The notes: a model not told the origin generated them from the letters alone. Counted from the first letter of the stretch, positions 43,920 to 54,778 are shown. The stretch is DNA of 64,000 bases from Leptospirillum ferrooxidans C2-3 (GCF_000284315.1 NC_017094.1:1209486-1273485); one strand, 5' to 3'. Made by a program: numbers and translations.

Positions 43920-46361
43920 TCAGCCGACTTGCGCCATCATGTCTTCTTCAATAAAGACGGGGTGACCTTCCCGGAGTTCCACCCGGATTTTCTTCGGATC
44001 CTTGAACTGTCCGGAAATGATCATTTCGGAGAGTCTGTCTTCTATATGTCGTTGTATCGCCCTTCTCATCGGCCGAGCACCATAATGGGCCTCATAGCCT
44101 TCCTTGACGAGCCACTTTTTGGCTTCAGGAGTAAGTGTTACCGAGATCCCCTTCTCGACAAGCCGCTTGTTCAGGTCTTCAATTCTGAGATCAACGATCG
44201 CCTCAAGGTGAATCTCCGTCAACGGATGGAAGACAACGATATCGTCAATCCTGTTGAGAAATTCAGGGTTGAAGGTTCTCTTGAGTTCTTCCTGGATGGA
44301 GTTCTTGACGAACTTCTCCTTGGAATCGAGCCCCGCTCGCTGAAATCCCAGGCTGCCCTCTTTTTCAATCGAACGGGCACCAAGATTGGATGTCATGATC
44401 AGGACAGTATTCTTGAAGTCGATTTTGCGTCCAAGGCTGTCCGTAATGTATCCATCGTCAAGAATTTGCAAAAGTACATTGAAAAGGTCTGGATGAGCCT
44501 TTTCAATTTCGTCAAACAGGACAACGGAATATGGTCTGCGACGGACCCGTTCTGTCAGCTGTCCGCCTTCTTCGTACCCGACGTAACCGGGAGGTGCTCC
44601 GGTCAGCCTGGAAACATTGAACCGTTCCATGTACTCGGACATGTCGACCCGGATAAGAGCCTCTTCATTTCCAAAAAGGGTCTCTGCGAGCGTTCGCGCA
44701 AGCTCCGTCTTTCCGACACCTGTCGGTCCCAGGAAAATAAAGGATCCGATCGGACGCTTTTCTCCCTTGATCCCTGCACGGGAGCGTCTGATCGAGCGTG
44801 CAATGGCGGAAATGGCTTCATCCTGACCAACGATTCTCTGATGCATCTCGGATTCCAGTTTCAAAAGCTTCTGGCTTTCCTGTTCCTCTATTTTGTAGAG
44901 GGGAATTCCGGTCATCTTGGAAACAATGACGGAAATCTCTTCAGGGCCGATCACAGGCTTGTTTCTCTCCTGCTCGGTTTTCCAGCGCAGCTTTTCCTCT
45001 TCGGACTGCTTTTTGAGGACATCCTCCTCCGAACGAAGTCTGACCGCCTCCTCAAAGTTCTGGACTCGAATGGCTTTTTCCTTGTCCCTGATGACCCTTT
45101 TCAGCTCCTGATCAAGTCCCTTGAGATCTTCCGGCAGGGAAAAGCTCTTGAGCTTGGCGCGGGAGCCCGCCTCATCAATGATATCAATCGCCTTGTCCGG
45201 CAGGAACCGGTCTGTCACATACCGTTGGGCCAATGTGACCGCATCATGAATGGCGGCGTCCGTGATCTGGACTCCGTGATGTTCTTCATAACGATCCCTG
45301 AGACCCATGATGATCCGCTCCGCTTCCTCAACAGGGGGTTCGTTCACCTGAATGGGCTGGAAGCGACGCTTCAGGGCACCGTCTTTTTCAATGTATTTTC
45401 TGTATTCATCAAGTGTGGTGGCTCCAATACACTGGATTTCTCCTCTGGAGAGAGCCGGTTTGAGCATGTTGGAGGCATCGATCGAGCCTTCGGCCGCTCC
45501 CGCTCCAACCAAGGTATGGAGTTCATCAATGAAGATGATGATATTTCCGGCTGTCACCACTTCCTTCATGACAATCTTCAGACGTTCCTCGAACTGGCCG
45601 CGATACTTGGTCCCGGCGACAAGGGATCCCAGATCGAGCGCGATGACCCTCTTGTTCAGAAGATTGTCGGGAACCTCTCCCGCCACGATTTTCTGGGCGA
45701 GCCCTTCAACGATGGCTGTTTTACCCACGCCGGACTCTCCGATAAGGATCGGGTTGTTCTTGCCCCTTCTTCCCAGAATCTGGAGAACGCGTTCGATTTC
45801 CTCGGTCCTTCCGATAACGGGATCAAGCTGGTTCTCGACAGCCATTTGTGTGAGATCCCTGCCAAAGTCATCAAGGGCCGGAGTGTTGCTTTTCCGTTCT
45901 TTTTCCTTGGCGGAGCCAGAGTTTGCCCGTTTCAGAAGACTGGCGGTCAACTGTCTTGCCGCCATCAGATTGGCACCCAAAGCCCTGAGGATTTTTCCAC
46001 CGATACCATCCTCTTCCCGGAGGACTCCCAGAAGAAGATGTTCGCTCCCAATATGTGTATGGCCCAGCAAACGGGCTTCATCGACAGCATATTCGATGAC
46101 TTTTTTGACACGGGGTGTAAGAGGAAGCTCTCCAAAGGTGAGCGTCGATGTGCCACCCAGAAGATTCCTCTCTATTTCCATGCGGATCTGTTCGGGAGTC
46201 AGCCCCATCCTTTTGAGGACAGAGACCGGTATTCCGTCCTGTTCACGCACAAGAGCCAAGACAATATGTTCCGTCCCAAGATAATCATTCTGGTGCTTTT
46301 CGGCCTCTTCCCTTGCCATAATGATAACTTTGCGACCTTTTTCTGTAAATTTGTCCATCAT
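43920..46361 (-). CDS. clpC: ATP-dependent Clp protease ATP-binding subunit ClpC
   Basis: An 813-aa class I Hsp100/Clp ATPase, the unfoldase partner of ClpP. N-domain repeats are followed by the first AAA+ module ([25 protein letters not shown]), a middle coiled region containing a UVR-like segment ([18 protein letters not shown]), and the second AAA+ module ([30 protein letters not shown]). The UVR-type middle indicates ClpC rather than ClpB. AAGGAGAT precedes its start. It leads the long minus-strand block. Confidence 0.97.
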   Translation of the reverse strand: MMDKFTEKGRKVIIMAREEAEKHQNDYLGTEHIVLALVREQDGIPVSVLKRMGLTPEQIRMEIERNLLGGTSTLTFGELPLTPRVKKVIEYAVDEARLLGHTHIGSEHLLLGVLREEDGIGGKILRALGANLMAARQLTASLLKRANSGSAKEKERKSNTPALDDFGRDLTQMAVENQLDPVIGRTEEIERVLQILGRRGKNNPILIGESGVGKTAIVEGLAQKIVAGEVPDNLLNKRVIALDLGSLVAGTKYRGQFEERLKIVMKEVVTAGNIIIFIDELHTLVGAGAAEGSIDASNMLKPALSRGEIQCIGATTLDEYRKYIEKDGALKRRFQPIQVNEPPVEEAERIIMGLRDRYEEHHGVQITDAAIHDAVTLAQRYVTDRFLPDKAIDIIDEAGSRAKLKSFSLPEDLKGLDQELKRVIRDKEKAIRVQNFEEAVRLRSEEDVLKKQSEEEKLRWKTEQERNKPVIGPEEISVIVSKMTGIPLYKIEEQESQKLLKLESEMHQRIVGQDEAISAIARSIRRSRAGIKGEKRPIGSFIFLGPTGVGKTELARTLAETLFGNEEALIRVDMSEYMERFNVSRLTGAPPGYVGYEEGGQLTERVRRRPYSVVLFDEIEKAHPDLFNVLLQILDDGYITDSLGRKIDFKNTVLIMTSNLGARSIEKEGSLGFQRAGLDSKEKFVKNSIQEELKRTFNPEFLNRIDDIVVFHPLTEIHLEAIVDLRIEDLNKRLVEKGISVTLTPEAKKWLVKEGYEAHYGARPMRRAIQRHIEDRLSEMIISGQFKDPKKIRVELREGHPVFIEEDMMAQVG

Positions 46362-46539
46362 GACGCATCTCCTTGGATAAGGCCCGATTCAGGACAACTA
46401 ACCTTCTGAAAAAATGGTACTCCCCACCTCCATTCTAGTCAAGGCGGTCCGATAAGGTTTGGTGACAATAATGTCCGAGTCCCCTCTCCATCCTGTTTTT
46501 CCGCAAGCTCCGGGGGAAGGCTGTCTACCCTGGCCAGAT

Positions 46540-47736
46540 TTACCGGGGGAGCACCTTCCCGTCTATTCCTCCCCAGTAGTACCAAAGGGAAAAGTTAGGG
46601 GTAACAGCAAGATATTCATTTGTCCCGAATGCGGGAAGAAGAACGCCCGCCGACATGGCCAGCCGCTCCGTCAGATTGACTTCAAAGGTCGGCTGAACAC
46701 CGAGAATGTTGAAAGTATTCGGTCGAGCCGAGACTGTATTTCCATCGATGCTGAAGGGAAGCCCTGAAAGCCCCACGAACTCCATAATGATCCCGAGTCC
46801 CCTCTGATCGTTGATCACATCTTCAATTCCCAGACGGTACTGCGCAATATCGCCGTATTGATTGAAGGTTGATTTGGTTGACCCGGGCAAGACTCCCGAT
46901 CCGGGGAATGAGTATGAGTACAAAAAATCACCATAGATTCTGATTGGCTTGATGTTTTTTCTGGTCAGGAAAACGGCGGTCAGGCTTGGTTCCCCGAGAT
47001 GCGTTGATGGAACCACTGACAGGGGAGGAAGTGTGGAGCTCTTTGGCAGCGGGGTGCCAAGCCAGGAAGATGTTGGAACAGTCACAAGAAGCGCCGTCGA
47101 AAAGGAGGGTCTGGAGGTTTCGGGATCCTGGATGACCCAGCGATGCTTGATTCCGATGGTGGTGTCATTGAATCCCGCTCCGTCGGTGACCTGTCCCTGA
47201 TAGGAGGAAAAAGTGCCGAGGAGAGAGGGCAAAAAAACAAGTTCTGTATTGGCATCCACTCCATAAAACATGGCAAAAAGAGCCAGAAGCTGATTTTTGG
47301 AAAACCCCTGAGGAAGACCGTTGATTCCCCCGCTGTCAGAGTATTCTCCTTCAGTCAGCGCACCGTAGAAGAAAAATCGTCCGTTGAACTCTCCCTCCGG
47401 GAGGGAATCCGCCTGGGGCATATAGTTCGGGCCGGCGGTCATTGGGTTCCAGGAATGTCGATAGGCTTCGATCGCATCCCGTCCATTTCGGGAGAGCGGA
47501 GTGGTTTCGGTATCGATAGGGGCGGGTTGGGAGTTTGTGGGCTGGATGGTTTTGGTGGAGGGTTTTTGAACCGGGATTTTGCCGGATTTTTGATCTTTGG
47601 TGGGTTGGGATACACTGGAAGGAGGGTTGGGTGCAGGGTCTGCCCCCCAGGCATTATTGAGAGTAATCACCTCAAATTGGTAAATAAAAACGATAATTAA
47701 AATGATTTTCGATAAAACAGACACTAGTTTGATCAT
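46540..47736 (-). CDS. Exported beta-barrel outer-membrane protein (MetA-pathway phenol-degradation-like)
   Basis: A 398-aa protein with a signal peptide (ILIIVFIYQFEVITLNNAWGADP), a Pro/Thr-rich linker with a degenerate Pro-Ser-Gln repeat region (residues 31-75), and a C-terminal domain of alternating aromatic/hydrophobic strands (FNGRFFFYGALTEG, ALLVTVPTSSWLG, YLAVTPNFSLWYYWGG). This pattern resembles outer-membrane porin-like proteins. AAAGG lies eight bases before the ATG. Function unknown. Confidence 0.65.
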   Translation of the reverse strand: MIKLVSVLSKIILIIVFIYQFEVITLNNAWGADPAPNPPSSVSQPTKDQKSGKIPVQKPSTKTIQPTNSQPAPIDTETTPLSRNGRDAIEAYRHSWNPMTAGPNYMPQADSLPEGEFNGRFFFYGALTEGEYSDSGGINGLPQGFSKNQLLALFAMFYGVDANTELVFLPSLLGTFSSYQGQVTDGAGFNDTTIGIKHRWVIQDPETSRPSFSTALLVTVPTSSWLGTPLPKSSTLPPLSVVPSTHLGEPSLTAVFLTRKNIKPIRIYGDFLYSYSFPGSGVLPGSTKSTFNQYGDIAQYRLGIEDVINDQRGLGIIMEFVGLSGLPFSIDGNTVSARPNTFNILGVQPTFEVNLTERLAMSAGVLLPAFGTNEYLAVTPNFSLWYYWGGIDGKVLPR

Positions 47737-47996
47737 ATGAACGGCCTTTCATTCGACGGAACGAATATTTCTATTGACAGGTGGACGCAAAAGTTACTAT
47801 GTAAACAAAATTGTCTTTCTGTTGTGTTCAGGCTTTTGAACAGTTGAGAGGGTTCTGTAGTCAATTCATTATAAATATCTTATGATCTATGATGATTCAT
47901 CAATATCCGAATCCACTTCATTTGTGGCACACAAGTTGCTTCATAACCTGTATTTCCAGAAATGACTTCAACGGCATTCCGGAGGAGGCAGGTTCG

Positions 47997-49451
47997 ATGA
48001 ACAAGACAGAGACCCCACAAAAAACACCTTCTCCAACAATCTTTGACGAGATGTTTTCTCCAGAAAAGACACCCAGGCCGGCCTATGAGGTTTTTCAAAG
48101 GTGGATGGACAAGGTCGATATTTCCATCCTTCATCACAAACAGGCTGAAGCGGAGGCCCTTTTCAAGCGTCTCGGCATCACCTTTTCTCTCTATGGAGCC
48201 GAACAGTCCGGGGAACGTCAAATCCCCTTCGATATCATCCCAAGAATTTTCTCAAGATCGGAATGGAGAATCCTTTCGAACGGATCCTGTCAGAGAATCA
48301 GGGCGATCAACGCTTTTCTTTACGATATTTATCACGGTAGGGAAATCATCCGGGCGGGCATTATTCCCGAGTCCCAGATTATGGGAAATTCCCTCTACAG
48401 AAAAGAGCTGGAAAATGTCACCCCTCCCGGCGGTGTTTATGTTCACATTGCCGGAGTGGATATCGTAAGGGTTTCCCCCCATGAGTTCTATGTCCTGGAA
48501 GACAATTTGAGAACTCCCTCGGGTGCTTCGTACATGCTTGAGAACAGGAGCATGATGATGCGTCTCTTTCCCGAGGTCTTCGATCTGATGAACATCGCCC
48601 CGGTAGACCATTACCCCCAGACTCTCCTTCACACGCTTCAGGAGCTTCTCAGAAGCCAGCACGGAAATCAGTCCCCCTGCTCGGTCCTTCTCACACCGGG
48701 TGTTTACAATAGCGCTTATTTTGAGCATGCCTTCCTCGCGGAGCAAATGGGTGTCGAGCTCGTTGAGGGTCAGGATCTTTTCGTGTCAAACGATAAGGTG
48801 TACATGAGAACGACCCAGGGGTCCCAGCAGGTCGATATCATTTACCGCCGTATCGACGATGATTTTCTTGATCCGAAATATTTCAGGAAAGACTCCATGA
48901 TCGGGGTAGCGGGTCTTCTTGATGCCTATCGGGCTGGTAACATCCTTCTTGCAAATGCTTTGGGGACTGGTGTCGCAGACGACAAGTCGACCTATACATT
49001 TGTTCCGAAGATGATCGATTTCTATCTGGGAGAAAAGCCCCTTTTGAAGAATGTCGAGACCTATTGTCTATCGAATCATGAGGATCTTCAGTATGTTCTT
49101 GATCATATTTCGGAGCTGGTTGTTAAGGAAGTGGGTGGATCCGGGGGGTACGGGATGCTGGTCGGCCCGGCGAGCTCCAAAAAAGAGATCGAGGACTACC
49201 GGAAAAGAATCCTTGCGGATCCGGCCAACTTTATTGCCCAGCCAACTCTTTCTCTGTCCACTTGTCCGACCTTCGTAAACTCCGGGATCGCGCCAAGACA
49301 TGTCGACCTCAGGCCATTTGTCCTGTCGGGAACCGGGGTGTCGATGATTCCGGGAGGGCTGACCCGGGTGGCCCTCAAGGAAGGCTCTCTGGTTGTTAAT
49401 TCTTCTCAGGGTGGCGGGACAAAGGACACATGGATTCTGGAGGAGGAATGA
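47997..49451 (+). CDS. Circularly permuted ATP-grasp protein
   Basis: A 484-aa circularly permuted ATP-grasp type 2 protein (DUF404/407 group). Motifs include RIRAINAFLYDIYHGREI, HEFYVLEDNLRTPSGASYMLENR and VDIIYRRIDDDFLDP. It is predicted to join amine and carboxylate groups. GGAGGAGG lies eight bases before ATG 47997; an upstream in-frame start is unsupported. It is the first gene of the Anbu operon, with alpha-E starting one base after its stop. Confidence 0.92.
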   Translation: MNKTETPQKTPSPTIFDEMFSPEKTPRPAYEVFQRWMDKVDISILHHKQAEAEALFKRLGITFSLYGAEQSGERQIPFDIIPRIFSRSEWRILSNGSCQRIRAINAFLYDIYHGREIIRAGIIPESQIMGNSLYRKELENVTPPGGVYVHIAGVDIVRVSPHEFYVLEDNLRTPSGASYMLENRSMMMRLFPEVFDLMNIAPVDHYPQTLLHTLQELLRSQHGNQSPCSVLLTPGVYNSAYFEHAFLAEQMGVELVEGQDLFVSNDKVYMRTTQGSQQVDIIYRRIDDDFLDPKYFRKDSMIGVAGLLDAYRAGNILLANALGTGVADDKSTYTFVPKMIDFYLGEKPLLKNVETYCLSNHEDLQYVLDHISELVVKEVGGSGGYGMLVGPASSKKEIEDYRKRILADPANFIAQPTLSLSTCPTFVNSGIAPRHVDLRPFVLSGTGVSMIPGGLTRVALKEGSLVVNSSQGGGTKDTWILEEE

Positions 49452-49452
49452 G

Positions 49453-50430
49453 ATGCTCAGCAGAACCGCATCAAATGTTTACTGGATGGCAAGATATATG
49501 GAAAGAGCCCAGAACACGGCCAGGGTTCTCAACATCATGTATATCATGTCCTTGATACCCCATGAAAAGAACCCCGACTTTACCGAATGGAACGCTCCCC
49601 TGAACATCACGGATACCCGTGAGTCCTTTTTGAGCCGGTACAAAAGCGTGACACCCAGAAATGTTCTTCTGTTCATGGGCTTTGATCAGGACAACCCGGT
49701 CAGTATCTATGCAAGTCTCAGACGGGCGAGGGAAAATGCGAGGGGGGTCCGGGGAACTATCACCTCGGAAATGTGGGAAAGCATCAATGACACATGGCTT
49801 GATTATCAAAGCTTTCAGGCGAAAGCCAAGAATGAAGCCGATTTACGGCCGATTTTTGACTGGGTCAAACAAAGGGCACACCTGTTTAATGGAATTACGC
49901 ACGGAACCATTCTTCAAGACGAAAGCTTCCATTTCATCCAGCTGGGAACATCGATTGAGAGGGCCGACAGTACAGCCCGAATCGTCGATGTCAAATACCA
50001 TATTCTTCTTCCGGACCCGAAAGATATCGGAGGTGCGGCGGACTATTACCAGTGGGGTGCCCTTTTGAGATCCCTCAGTGCGTTTACGGCCTTTCGAAAA
50101 ATCTACCAGCAGTCGATCACCCCGATGAAGGTGGCCGAGTTCCTTCTTCTCAGGGAAGATCTGCCCCGCTCCCTTCATGCCTGTCTCGACCAGGTTGTGG
50201 GAACACTTTCCATGATCGGCGGACGTTCGGGTGGAGAGGTTCGCAGAATTGCCGGGGAAATCCATGCCAGGTTGCATTTTTCCCGGATTGAGGACATTTT
50301 TAAAGTGGGGCTTCATGAATACATTGATGATTTTCTGAAAAGGATCGAGGCTCTTTCTAACGAGATCCAGCAGGTTTACTTCTCTCCGGAAGCCCATAGC
50401 GGCCCAACCATGCAAGGACGGTTTCAATGA
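49453..50430 (+). CDS. Alpha-E domain protein (DUF403)
   Basis: A 325-aa all-helical alpha-E domain protein. It opens LSRTASNVYWMARYMERAQNTARVLN, the DUF403 signature. These proteins normally sit next to circularly permuted ATP-grasp genes and Anbu. The start codon at 49453 lies within GGAGGAGGAATGAG context. Its stop overlaps the next gene's start (4 bp). Function unknown, inferred to work with the ATP-grasp partner. Confidence 0.9.
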   Translation: MLSRTASNVYWMARYMERAQNTARVLNIMYIMSLIPHEKNPDFTEWNAPLNITDTRESFLSRYKSVTPRNVLLFMGFDQDNPVSIYASLRRARENARGVRGTITSEMWESINDTWLDYQSFQAKAKNEADLRPIFDWVKQRAHLFNGITHGTILQDESFHFIQLGTSIERADSTARIVDVKYHILLPDPKDIGGAADYYQWGALLRSLSAFTAFRKIYQQSITPMKVAEFLLLREDLPRSLHACLDQVVGTLSMIGGRSGGEVRRIAGEIHARLHFSRIEDIFKVGLHEYIDDFLKRIEALSNEIQQVYFSPEAHSGPTMQGRFQ

Positions 50431-51164
50431 CCTATTGTGCGGCAATGATGATGGACAAGGGTCTTGTCTTTGGCTCTGATTCCCGGACGAATGCCGGGGT
50501 CGACAACATATCCATCTATTCGAAGATGAAGGTCTACGAGCGCCCAGGTGACCGGGTGATTGTCATCCTGACCTCCGGAAATCTTTCCATTACCCAGGCA
50601 ACACTCTCCAATCTTGACCGGAGGGCCCATTCCGGGGATGGCCGTGAAACATTATGGTCCGCACCCTCGATGTTTGATGTCGCGAGTGTGGTGGGGGAGG
50701 TTTTGCGGGAGGTCCAGGCAAAAGATGGTCCCCACCTTATCAAGAACTATATCGACAGCAATGCTTCCTTTTTAGTGGGAGGACAGATTCTGGGGGAAGA
50801 GCCGCGGCTCTTTCACGTCTATGCCCAGGGAAATTTTGTGGAAGCCACCCAGGAAACCCCCTACTTCCAGATTGGCGAAGCCAAGTACGGGAAGCCCATC
50901 ATCGACCGGCTGATCAGGGCCGATACGGACTTGACCGATGCCGCAAAATGTCTTCTGGTCTCTTTTGACTCGACCATGAGAAGCAATATATCTGTCGGGC
51001 TTCCCATCGATCTCGTGTGCTACAGAAAGGATTCCCTGAAAGTCGACATGAGATGGCACATCCTTGAATCGGACCCCTATTTCAATGAATTGAGGAGGCA
51101 ATGGTCCGACGGTATACGGGACGCTTTTTCAAAGCTTTCCAATCTTGAGGAAAAACCCTCCTAG
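50427..51164 (+). CDS. Anbu, ancestral beta-subunit-like proteasome homologue
   Basis: A 245-aa proteasome-type N-terminal nucleophile hydrolase. After Met removal the predicted catalytic Thr1 is exposed (MTYC...), with Asp17 in GSDSRT and Lys32 in SKMKVYE, matching the proteasome Thr/Asp/Lys triad. The third gene of the ATP-grasp/alpha-E/Anbu operon. The usual transglutaminase-like partner is not in this window. Ends before a strong hairpin. Confidence 0.92.
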   Translation: MTYCAAMMMDKGLVFGSDSRTNAGVDNISIYSKMKVYERPGDRVIVILTSGNLSITQATLSNLDRRAHSGDGRETLWSAPSMFDVASVVGEVLREVQAKDGPHLIKNYIDSNASFLVGGQILGEEPRLFHVYAQGNFVEATQETPYFQIGEAKYGKPIIDRLIRADTDLTDAAKCLLVSFDSTMRSNISVGLPIDLVCYRKDSLKVDMRWHILESDPYFNELRRQWSDGIRDAFSKLSNLEEKPS

Positions 51165-51180
51165 CGTCTTTCTCATCCGG

Positions 51181-51215
51181 GCCCTGTTTCTTTTGGAAAC
51201 AGGGCTTGTCGCTAT
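51181..51215 (+). terminator. Likely terminator of the Anbu operon
   Basis: Ten-base-pair perfect stem: GCCCTGTTTC (51181-51190) pairs with GAAACAGGGC (51196-51205) around a TTTTG loop. A CTATTTTTCC stretch follows with an imperfect T-run. Confidence 0.65.
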
Positions 51216-51353
51216 TTTTCCCAACGGGACACACTCCAAAATTTACGAAAAAATTAAGTCCTTCTTTTTCAAGGAAATGAGTCTTGGCTCTCAGATTGGT
51301 CCACCAATTGCTTCTTGATTGGAAACCCTATCATAGAGGAAAAGAGGTCTCCC

Positions 51354-52649
51354 TTGAGAGTGATACAAACAACAGCCAGCAAGATGCGGTACCTTTTTCT
51401 CGGACAATTCGTCTCCCAGGTGGGTGAAAATATCGCCCGTGTCGCCCTTCTGTATTATATCTACCGGGAAACCCACTCGGTGGGCGCGGTTGCCCTCACC
51501 GGAGTTCTTCAGAACCTTCCGCCGCTTTTGCTTTCACCGGTGACCGGAGCCCTCTTTGACCATCACGACAAACGCTCGGTCCTTCTCGTCCTGGATCTCT
51601 TCAGGACACTCCTTTCATTGGCCATACCGGTTCTTTATCTCTTTCATTTCCTGACCATTGCCTCCGTTGAGGTCATTGTCCTTCTGACAACGGTCTGCTC
51701 GGGAGCCTTCGGTCCCGGTCTTTACTCATTTATCCCCTCCATTTTGGAAAAATCGAATCCTGAGGAGATCCTGAAAGCCAATTCAACGATCCAGACGACC
51801 GGAAACGCTGGGGTCTTGATCGGACCGCTGCTTGGAGGAGCCCTCTTGACGACAGTGGCAGCACCCTTGGTGATGGGAGTGGCCTCGGTGACATTCCTGT
51901 TTTCGGTCATTTTTCTCTGGAAAATCCGGACGACCGCTTCGGAAGAATCATCGGTCTTCCCCAAAAAACCTCTGTCTTTTGGCAAACTCCTGGGGGTTGA
52001 GGGGGCCAGGGAGATCTTCCGGTCGGGAGAGCTGATGGAATCTTTCGCCATTTACGCTGTTTTTGGTTTTCTGATCATTCCCCTGACATTACTGTTGCCC
52101 GAGCTTGTCGCCGACAGACTCGGAAGCGGGGGAATGGCTTTCGGAGGGTTGCTGACCTCTTTTGGTGTGGGGCAGCTCGCGATGTCGGTCCTGATGTCGA
52201 GGGGGCTTCTCAAAAAGAAGGAACAGGGAGATAAAATGGCTCCTCTGGCCCTTTTGGCTTCAAGCGGAATGATCTTTTTCCTGGGAAATGCGTCGAACAA
52301 TGCGGAAGCGTTTTTTGAAGCCTTTTTTATCGGCGGATTGCTGTCCGTTATTCATCCGGTCGTTCATGCGAAAGTCTTCTGCCTCACCCCCAAATCGGCT
52401 CTCGGAAGTGTGATGAGCCTTTTGAGTGCGGGCTTTCTTCTTTTGGCTTCAGTGGGTTCCGCTCTTCTTCCCGCCTTGACCGGTCAATTGGGAATTTCCC
52501 GGACATTTGAAGTGCTCGGCGCTGTTTCTCTTGTTTCCGGACTGTTTTTTCTGGCCCAACCCGTTTCGTTTTTCCGAAAACAGAAGAGCCAACGGATGCT
52601 TTCAGACCACTCCTATCCCCGTAGGATTGAGAATGTCTACCAAGACTGA
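51354..52649 (+). CDS. MFS transporter
   Basis: A 431-aa major facilitator superfamily protein with about 12 hydrophobic segments (LGQFVSQVGENIARVALLYYI at the start; SPVTGALFDHHDKRSVL is the loop between TM2 and TM3). It resembles the efflux-type MFS group (MFS_3). The TTG start at 51354 has AGAGG six bases upstream, preferred over 51315. Substrate unknown. It converges with the MFS gene at 52669. Confidence 0.82.
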   Translation: MRVIQTTASKMRYLFLGQFVSQVGENIARVALLYYIYRETHSVGAVALTGVLQNLPPLLLSPVTGALFDHHDKRSVLLVLDLFRTLLSLAIPVLYLFHFLTIASVEVIVLLTTVCSGAFGPGLYSFIPSILEKSNPEEILKANSTIQTTGNAGVLIGPLLGGALLTTVAAPLVMGVASVTFLFSVIFLWKIRTTASEESSVFPKKPLSFGKLLGVEGAREIFRSGELMESFAIYAVFGFLIIPLTLLLPELVADRLGSGGMAFGGLLTSFGVGQLAMSVLMSRGLLKKKEQGDKMAPLALLASSGMIFFLGNASNNAEAFFEAFFIGGLLSVIHPVVHAKVFCLTPKSALGSVMSLLSAGFLLLASVGSALLPALTGQLGISRTFEVLGAVSLVSGLFFLAQPVSFFRKQKSQRMLSDHSYPRRIENVYQD

Positions 52650-52668
52650 GAGGCCATTATTTTTATGG

Positions 52669-53889
52669 TCATGGTCTTTGGGGGATTTTTTTCTCTGCCA
52701 TCAGAAGGATGAGCCCGCATGCGACGGCTCCGGTCGTCAGGAGCGCAGCCATCGAATAGGGAGCCCCTACCCCCTTTAGCATCAAAACAGGGCCGATAAA
52801 TGCTCCGATGGCGCTACCGGAGTCTCCCACAAACTGGATCGCCCCCATCCCCCGACCCCTCATTTCATGAGGAATGAATGTATCCAGAAAAAGAAGCAGG
52901 TTGATCCAGACCAGTCCCGCTCCCATTCCCAGCAGGATCAGGGCGCCATACAGCAAAATCCCGTTCAATTCTTTTGCGAACAGGAAAAGCCCCGAAAAAA
53001 CCAGGGAAAATCCAATCGTTGCCAAAAGTGCCGGTTTCCCCCATCGGTCAGCGATCCGTCCGGAGAATAAGGAAAATCCCGCCGAGCAAAACGCCTCAAT
53101 GGCCAGAAGGATCCCGGCGGTACCCTGTGACTGCAGGTGGCCGATGGAAAGATGTCGATGATGAACCCACAGAACGAGGGTCGAAAGCAGAACTCCCTGA
53201 AGGGAGAAAGTAAAAACAAAGACCATCAGGAACAAGGGGATAAACCGCCAGTTCCAGTGAAGCTTTTCAGGAGAAAGCTCCTTATGCCGCTCTGGGGCCG
53301 TTTTTCCCAGGTTGGGAAGGGTCAGGAATGCCACCAGAAACGCGGCGAGAAGAGCAAACATCGCCAGCAAAAATGTCGTGACCTCTCCCAGAAAGGTGAC
53401 GAGAACCCCTCCCAGGATAAATCCCAGCGGTGTTCCTGAGGACTGGGCCGCCCTGACGATGGATGTGGATCTCCCCCGGGACTCTTTCCCTCCGGCAAAG
53501 AGGGCCAGCGTCTGGGCTGAGACGAACACACAGGCAGATCCGACACCATGAAGAAGTCGACCGGAAAAAAAGAAGGCTCCTTCTTTTCCGGTCAAACTTC
53601 CCATGGCAAACAAGGCCATGACAACCATGTTGACGAGAATGCCCGAAAGAAAGACAGCCCTTCCCCCAAAACGGTCCACCAGGCTCCCGACAATGGGAGC
53701 GAAGACCATCCTGACCAACCGATTGGCGGCCATGATCAGGCCGATGAAGGACAGGGAAACACCGGCATTCAGGGCTGCGAGCGGAAGGACCGGAAAGGCC
53801 ATTCCTCCTCCCACCCCGGACAGTATGACCCCGGGTACGATGGAAAAACCAGGACGGATGGCCAACTGGTTTTTCAAAAACCTCAGCAT
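52669..53889 (-). CDS. MFS transporter
   Basis: A 406-aa major facilitator superfamily protein with about 12 hydrophobic segments. The loop between TM2 and TM3 reads GSLVDRFGGRAVFLSG, matching the D-R-x-G-x-R drug-efflux-type signature. It is different in sequence from the neighbouring MFS gene. It converges with it, stops 20 bases apart. Substrate unknown. Confidence 0.85.
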   Translation of the reverse strand: MLRFLKNQLAIRPGFSIVPGVILSGVGGGMAFPVLPLAALNAGVSLSFIGLIMAANRLVRMVFAPIVGSLVDRFGGRAVFLSGILVNMVVMALFAMGSLTGKEGAFFFSGRLLHGVGSACVFVSAQTLALFAGGKESRGRSTSIVRAAQSSGTPLGFILGGVLVTFLGEVTTFLLAMFALLAAFLVAFLTLPNLGKTAPERHKELSPEKLHWNWRFIPLFLMVFVFTFSLQGVLLSTLVLWVHHRHLSIGHLQSQGTAGILLAIEAFCSAGFSLFSGRIADRWGKPALLATIGFSLVFSGLFLFAKELNGILLYGALILLGMGAGLVWINLLLFLDTFIPHEMRGRGMGAIQFVGDSGSAIGAFIGPVLMLKGVGAPYSMAALLTTGAVACGLILLMAEKKIPQRP

Positions 53890-53989
53890 CTATTGATTCC
53901 TGTCCGGGATCTTCTGGGAGTGGCTGCTCGGGGAGGTGATGGGCCCCGTAACGTTTCGGGACCCATCGGGGGATCGTTAACCAGTGTCG

Positions 53990-54778
53990 TCAATGGGACG
54001 GTGTGCCGGAAAAACAGGAGTGCAGGAAAGTCCTGGCAAGATCCCAGGCTTTTTTTGCGCTTTCCAGGTGATAGGAGTTTCTTCTGCCGTTAAAAAAACC
54101 ATGTCCAGCGCCAGGATAGGCTGCCAGGACATATTCCTTTTTCCAATTACCCAGCGTTTCCACAATCTTTGCATGCTCTGATGGAGGAATGGAGGGATCA
54201 TCCGCTCCATAAAGAAAGAGAACGGGAGATTTGAGAAGAGTTCCCTTCGAAAGAACGCCTTCCCTTCCCAGTCGATCTTTTCCTTCGATCGCAAGGGATC
54301 CGGGATAAAAGGCCACGGCGGCCTTGAGCTTCTCCGAATAGGTCGCAAGGGAAAGAAAGGACAGGCGTCCCCCCATGCAAAAACCCGATACGGCAAGGCG
54401 TTCGGGATCCACTTCCTTACGATGGGTCAGGTAATCAATGGAGAGGCCGATTTCGGAGACAACCTCATGATCCTTCAACGTGGAAAGATGCTCTATGGCA
54501 GGACCAAAGTTCTCGTAATCATAAATGGCTCCATGATAAATGTCCGGAGCGAGGGCCACATACCCTTCCTTCGCAAAGAGCCGAAGGACATCCACCACAA
54601 AATCATTAAGACCGAAGGCTTCCATGATGACAATAACAGCAGGTCGTGGTCCTTTTTCCTCGGGAAGTGCCAGAACTCCGGTCAATCCTTTTCCCAAATC
54701 AACTTTGCTTGTATTGATCTCGGAAAACAGACCGTCCTGTGGCCATCGTTCAAAGACATGATCGCTCTTTTGCTGCAA
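53990..54778 (-). CDS. Dienelactone hydrolase family protein
   Basis: A 262-aa alpha/beta hydrolase of the DLH family. The nucleophile elbow is SGFCMGGRLSFL (Cys), the Asp lies in LYGADDPSIPP and the His in AYPGAGHGFFNGRR. Length and order match dienelactone hydrolase. TTG start with AAGGAG six bases upstream. It is a single gene; its substrate need not be a dienelactone. Confidence 0.88.
   Translation of the reverse strand: MQQKSDHVFERWPQDGLFSEINTSKVDLGKGLTGVLALPEEKGPRPAVIVIMEAFGLNDFVVDVLRLFAKEGYVALAPDIYHGAIYDYENFGPAIEHLSTLKDHEVVSEIGLSIDYLTHRKEVDPERLAVSGFCMGGRLSFLSLATYSEKLKAAVAFYPGSLAIEGKDRLGREGVLSKGTLLKSPVLFLYGADDPSIPPSEHAKIVETLGNWKKEYVLAAYPGAGHGFFNGRRNSYHLESAKKAWDLARTFLHSCFSGTPSH

Noticed and set aside
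43860-46409. 849-aa plus-strand open frame
   Set aside because: It is the antisense of clpC; the minus-strand frame contains full ClpC motifs, and the plus frame shows no domain.
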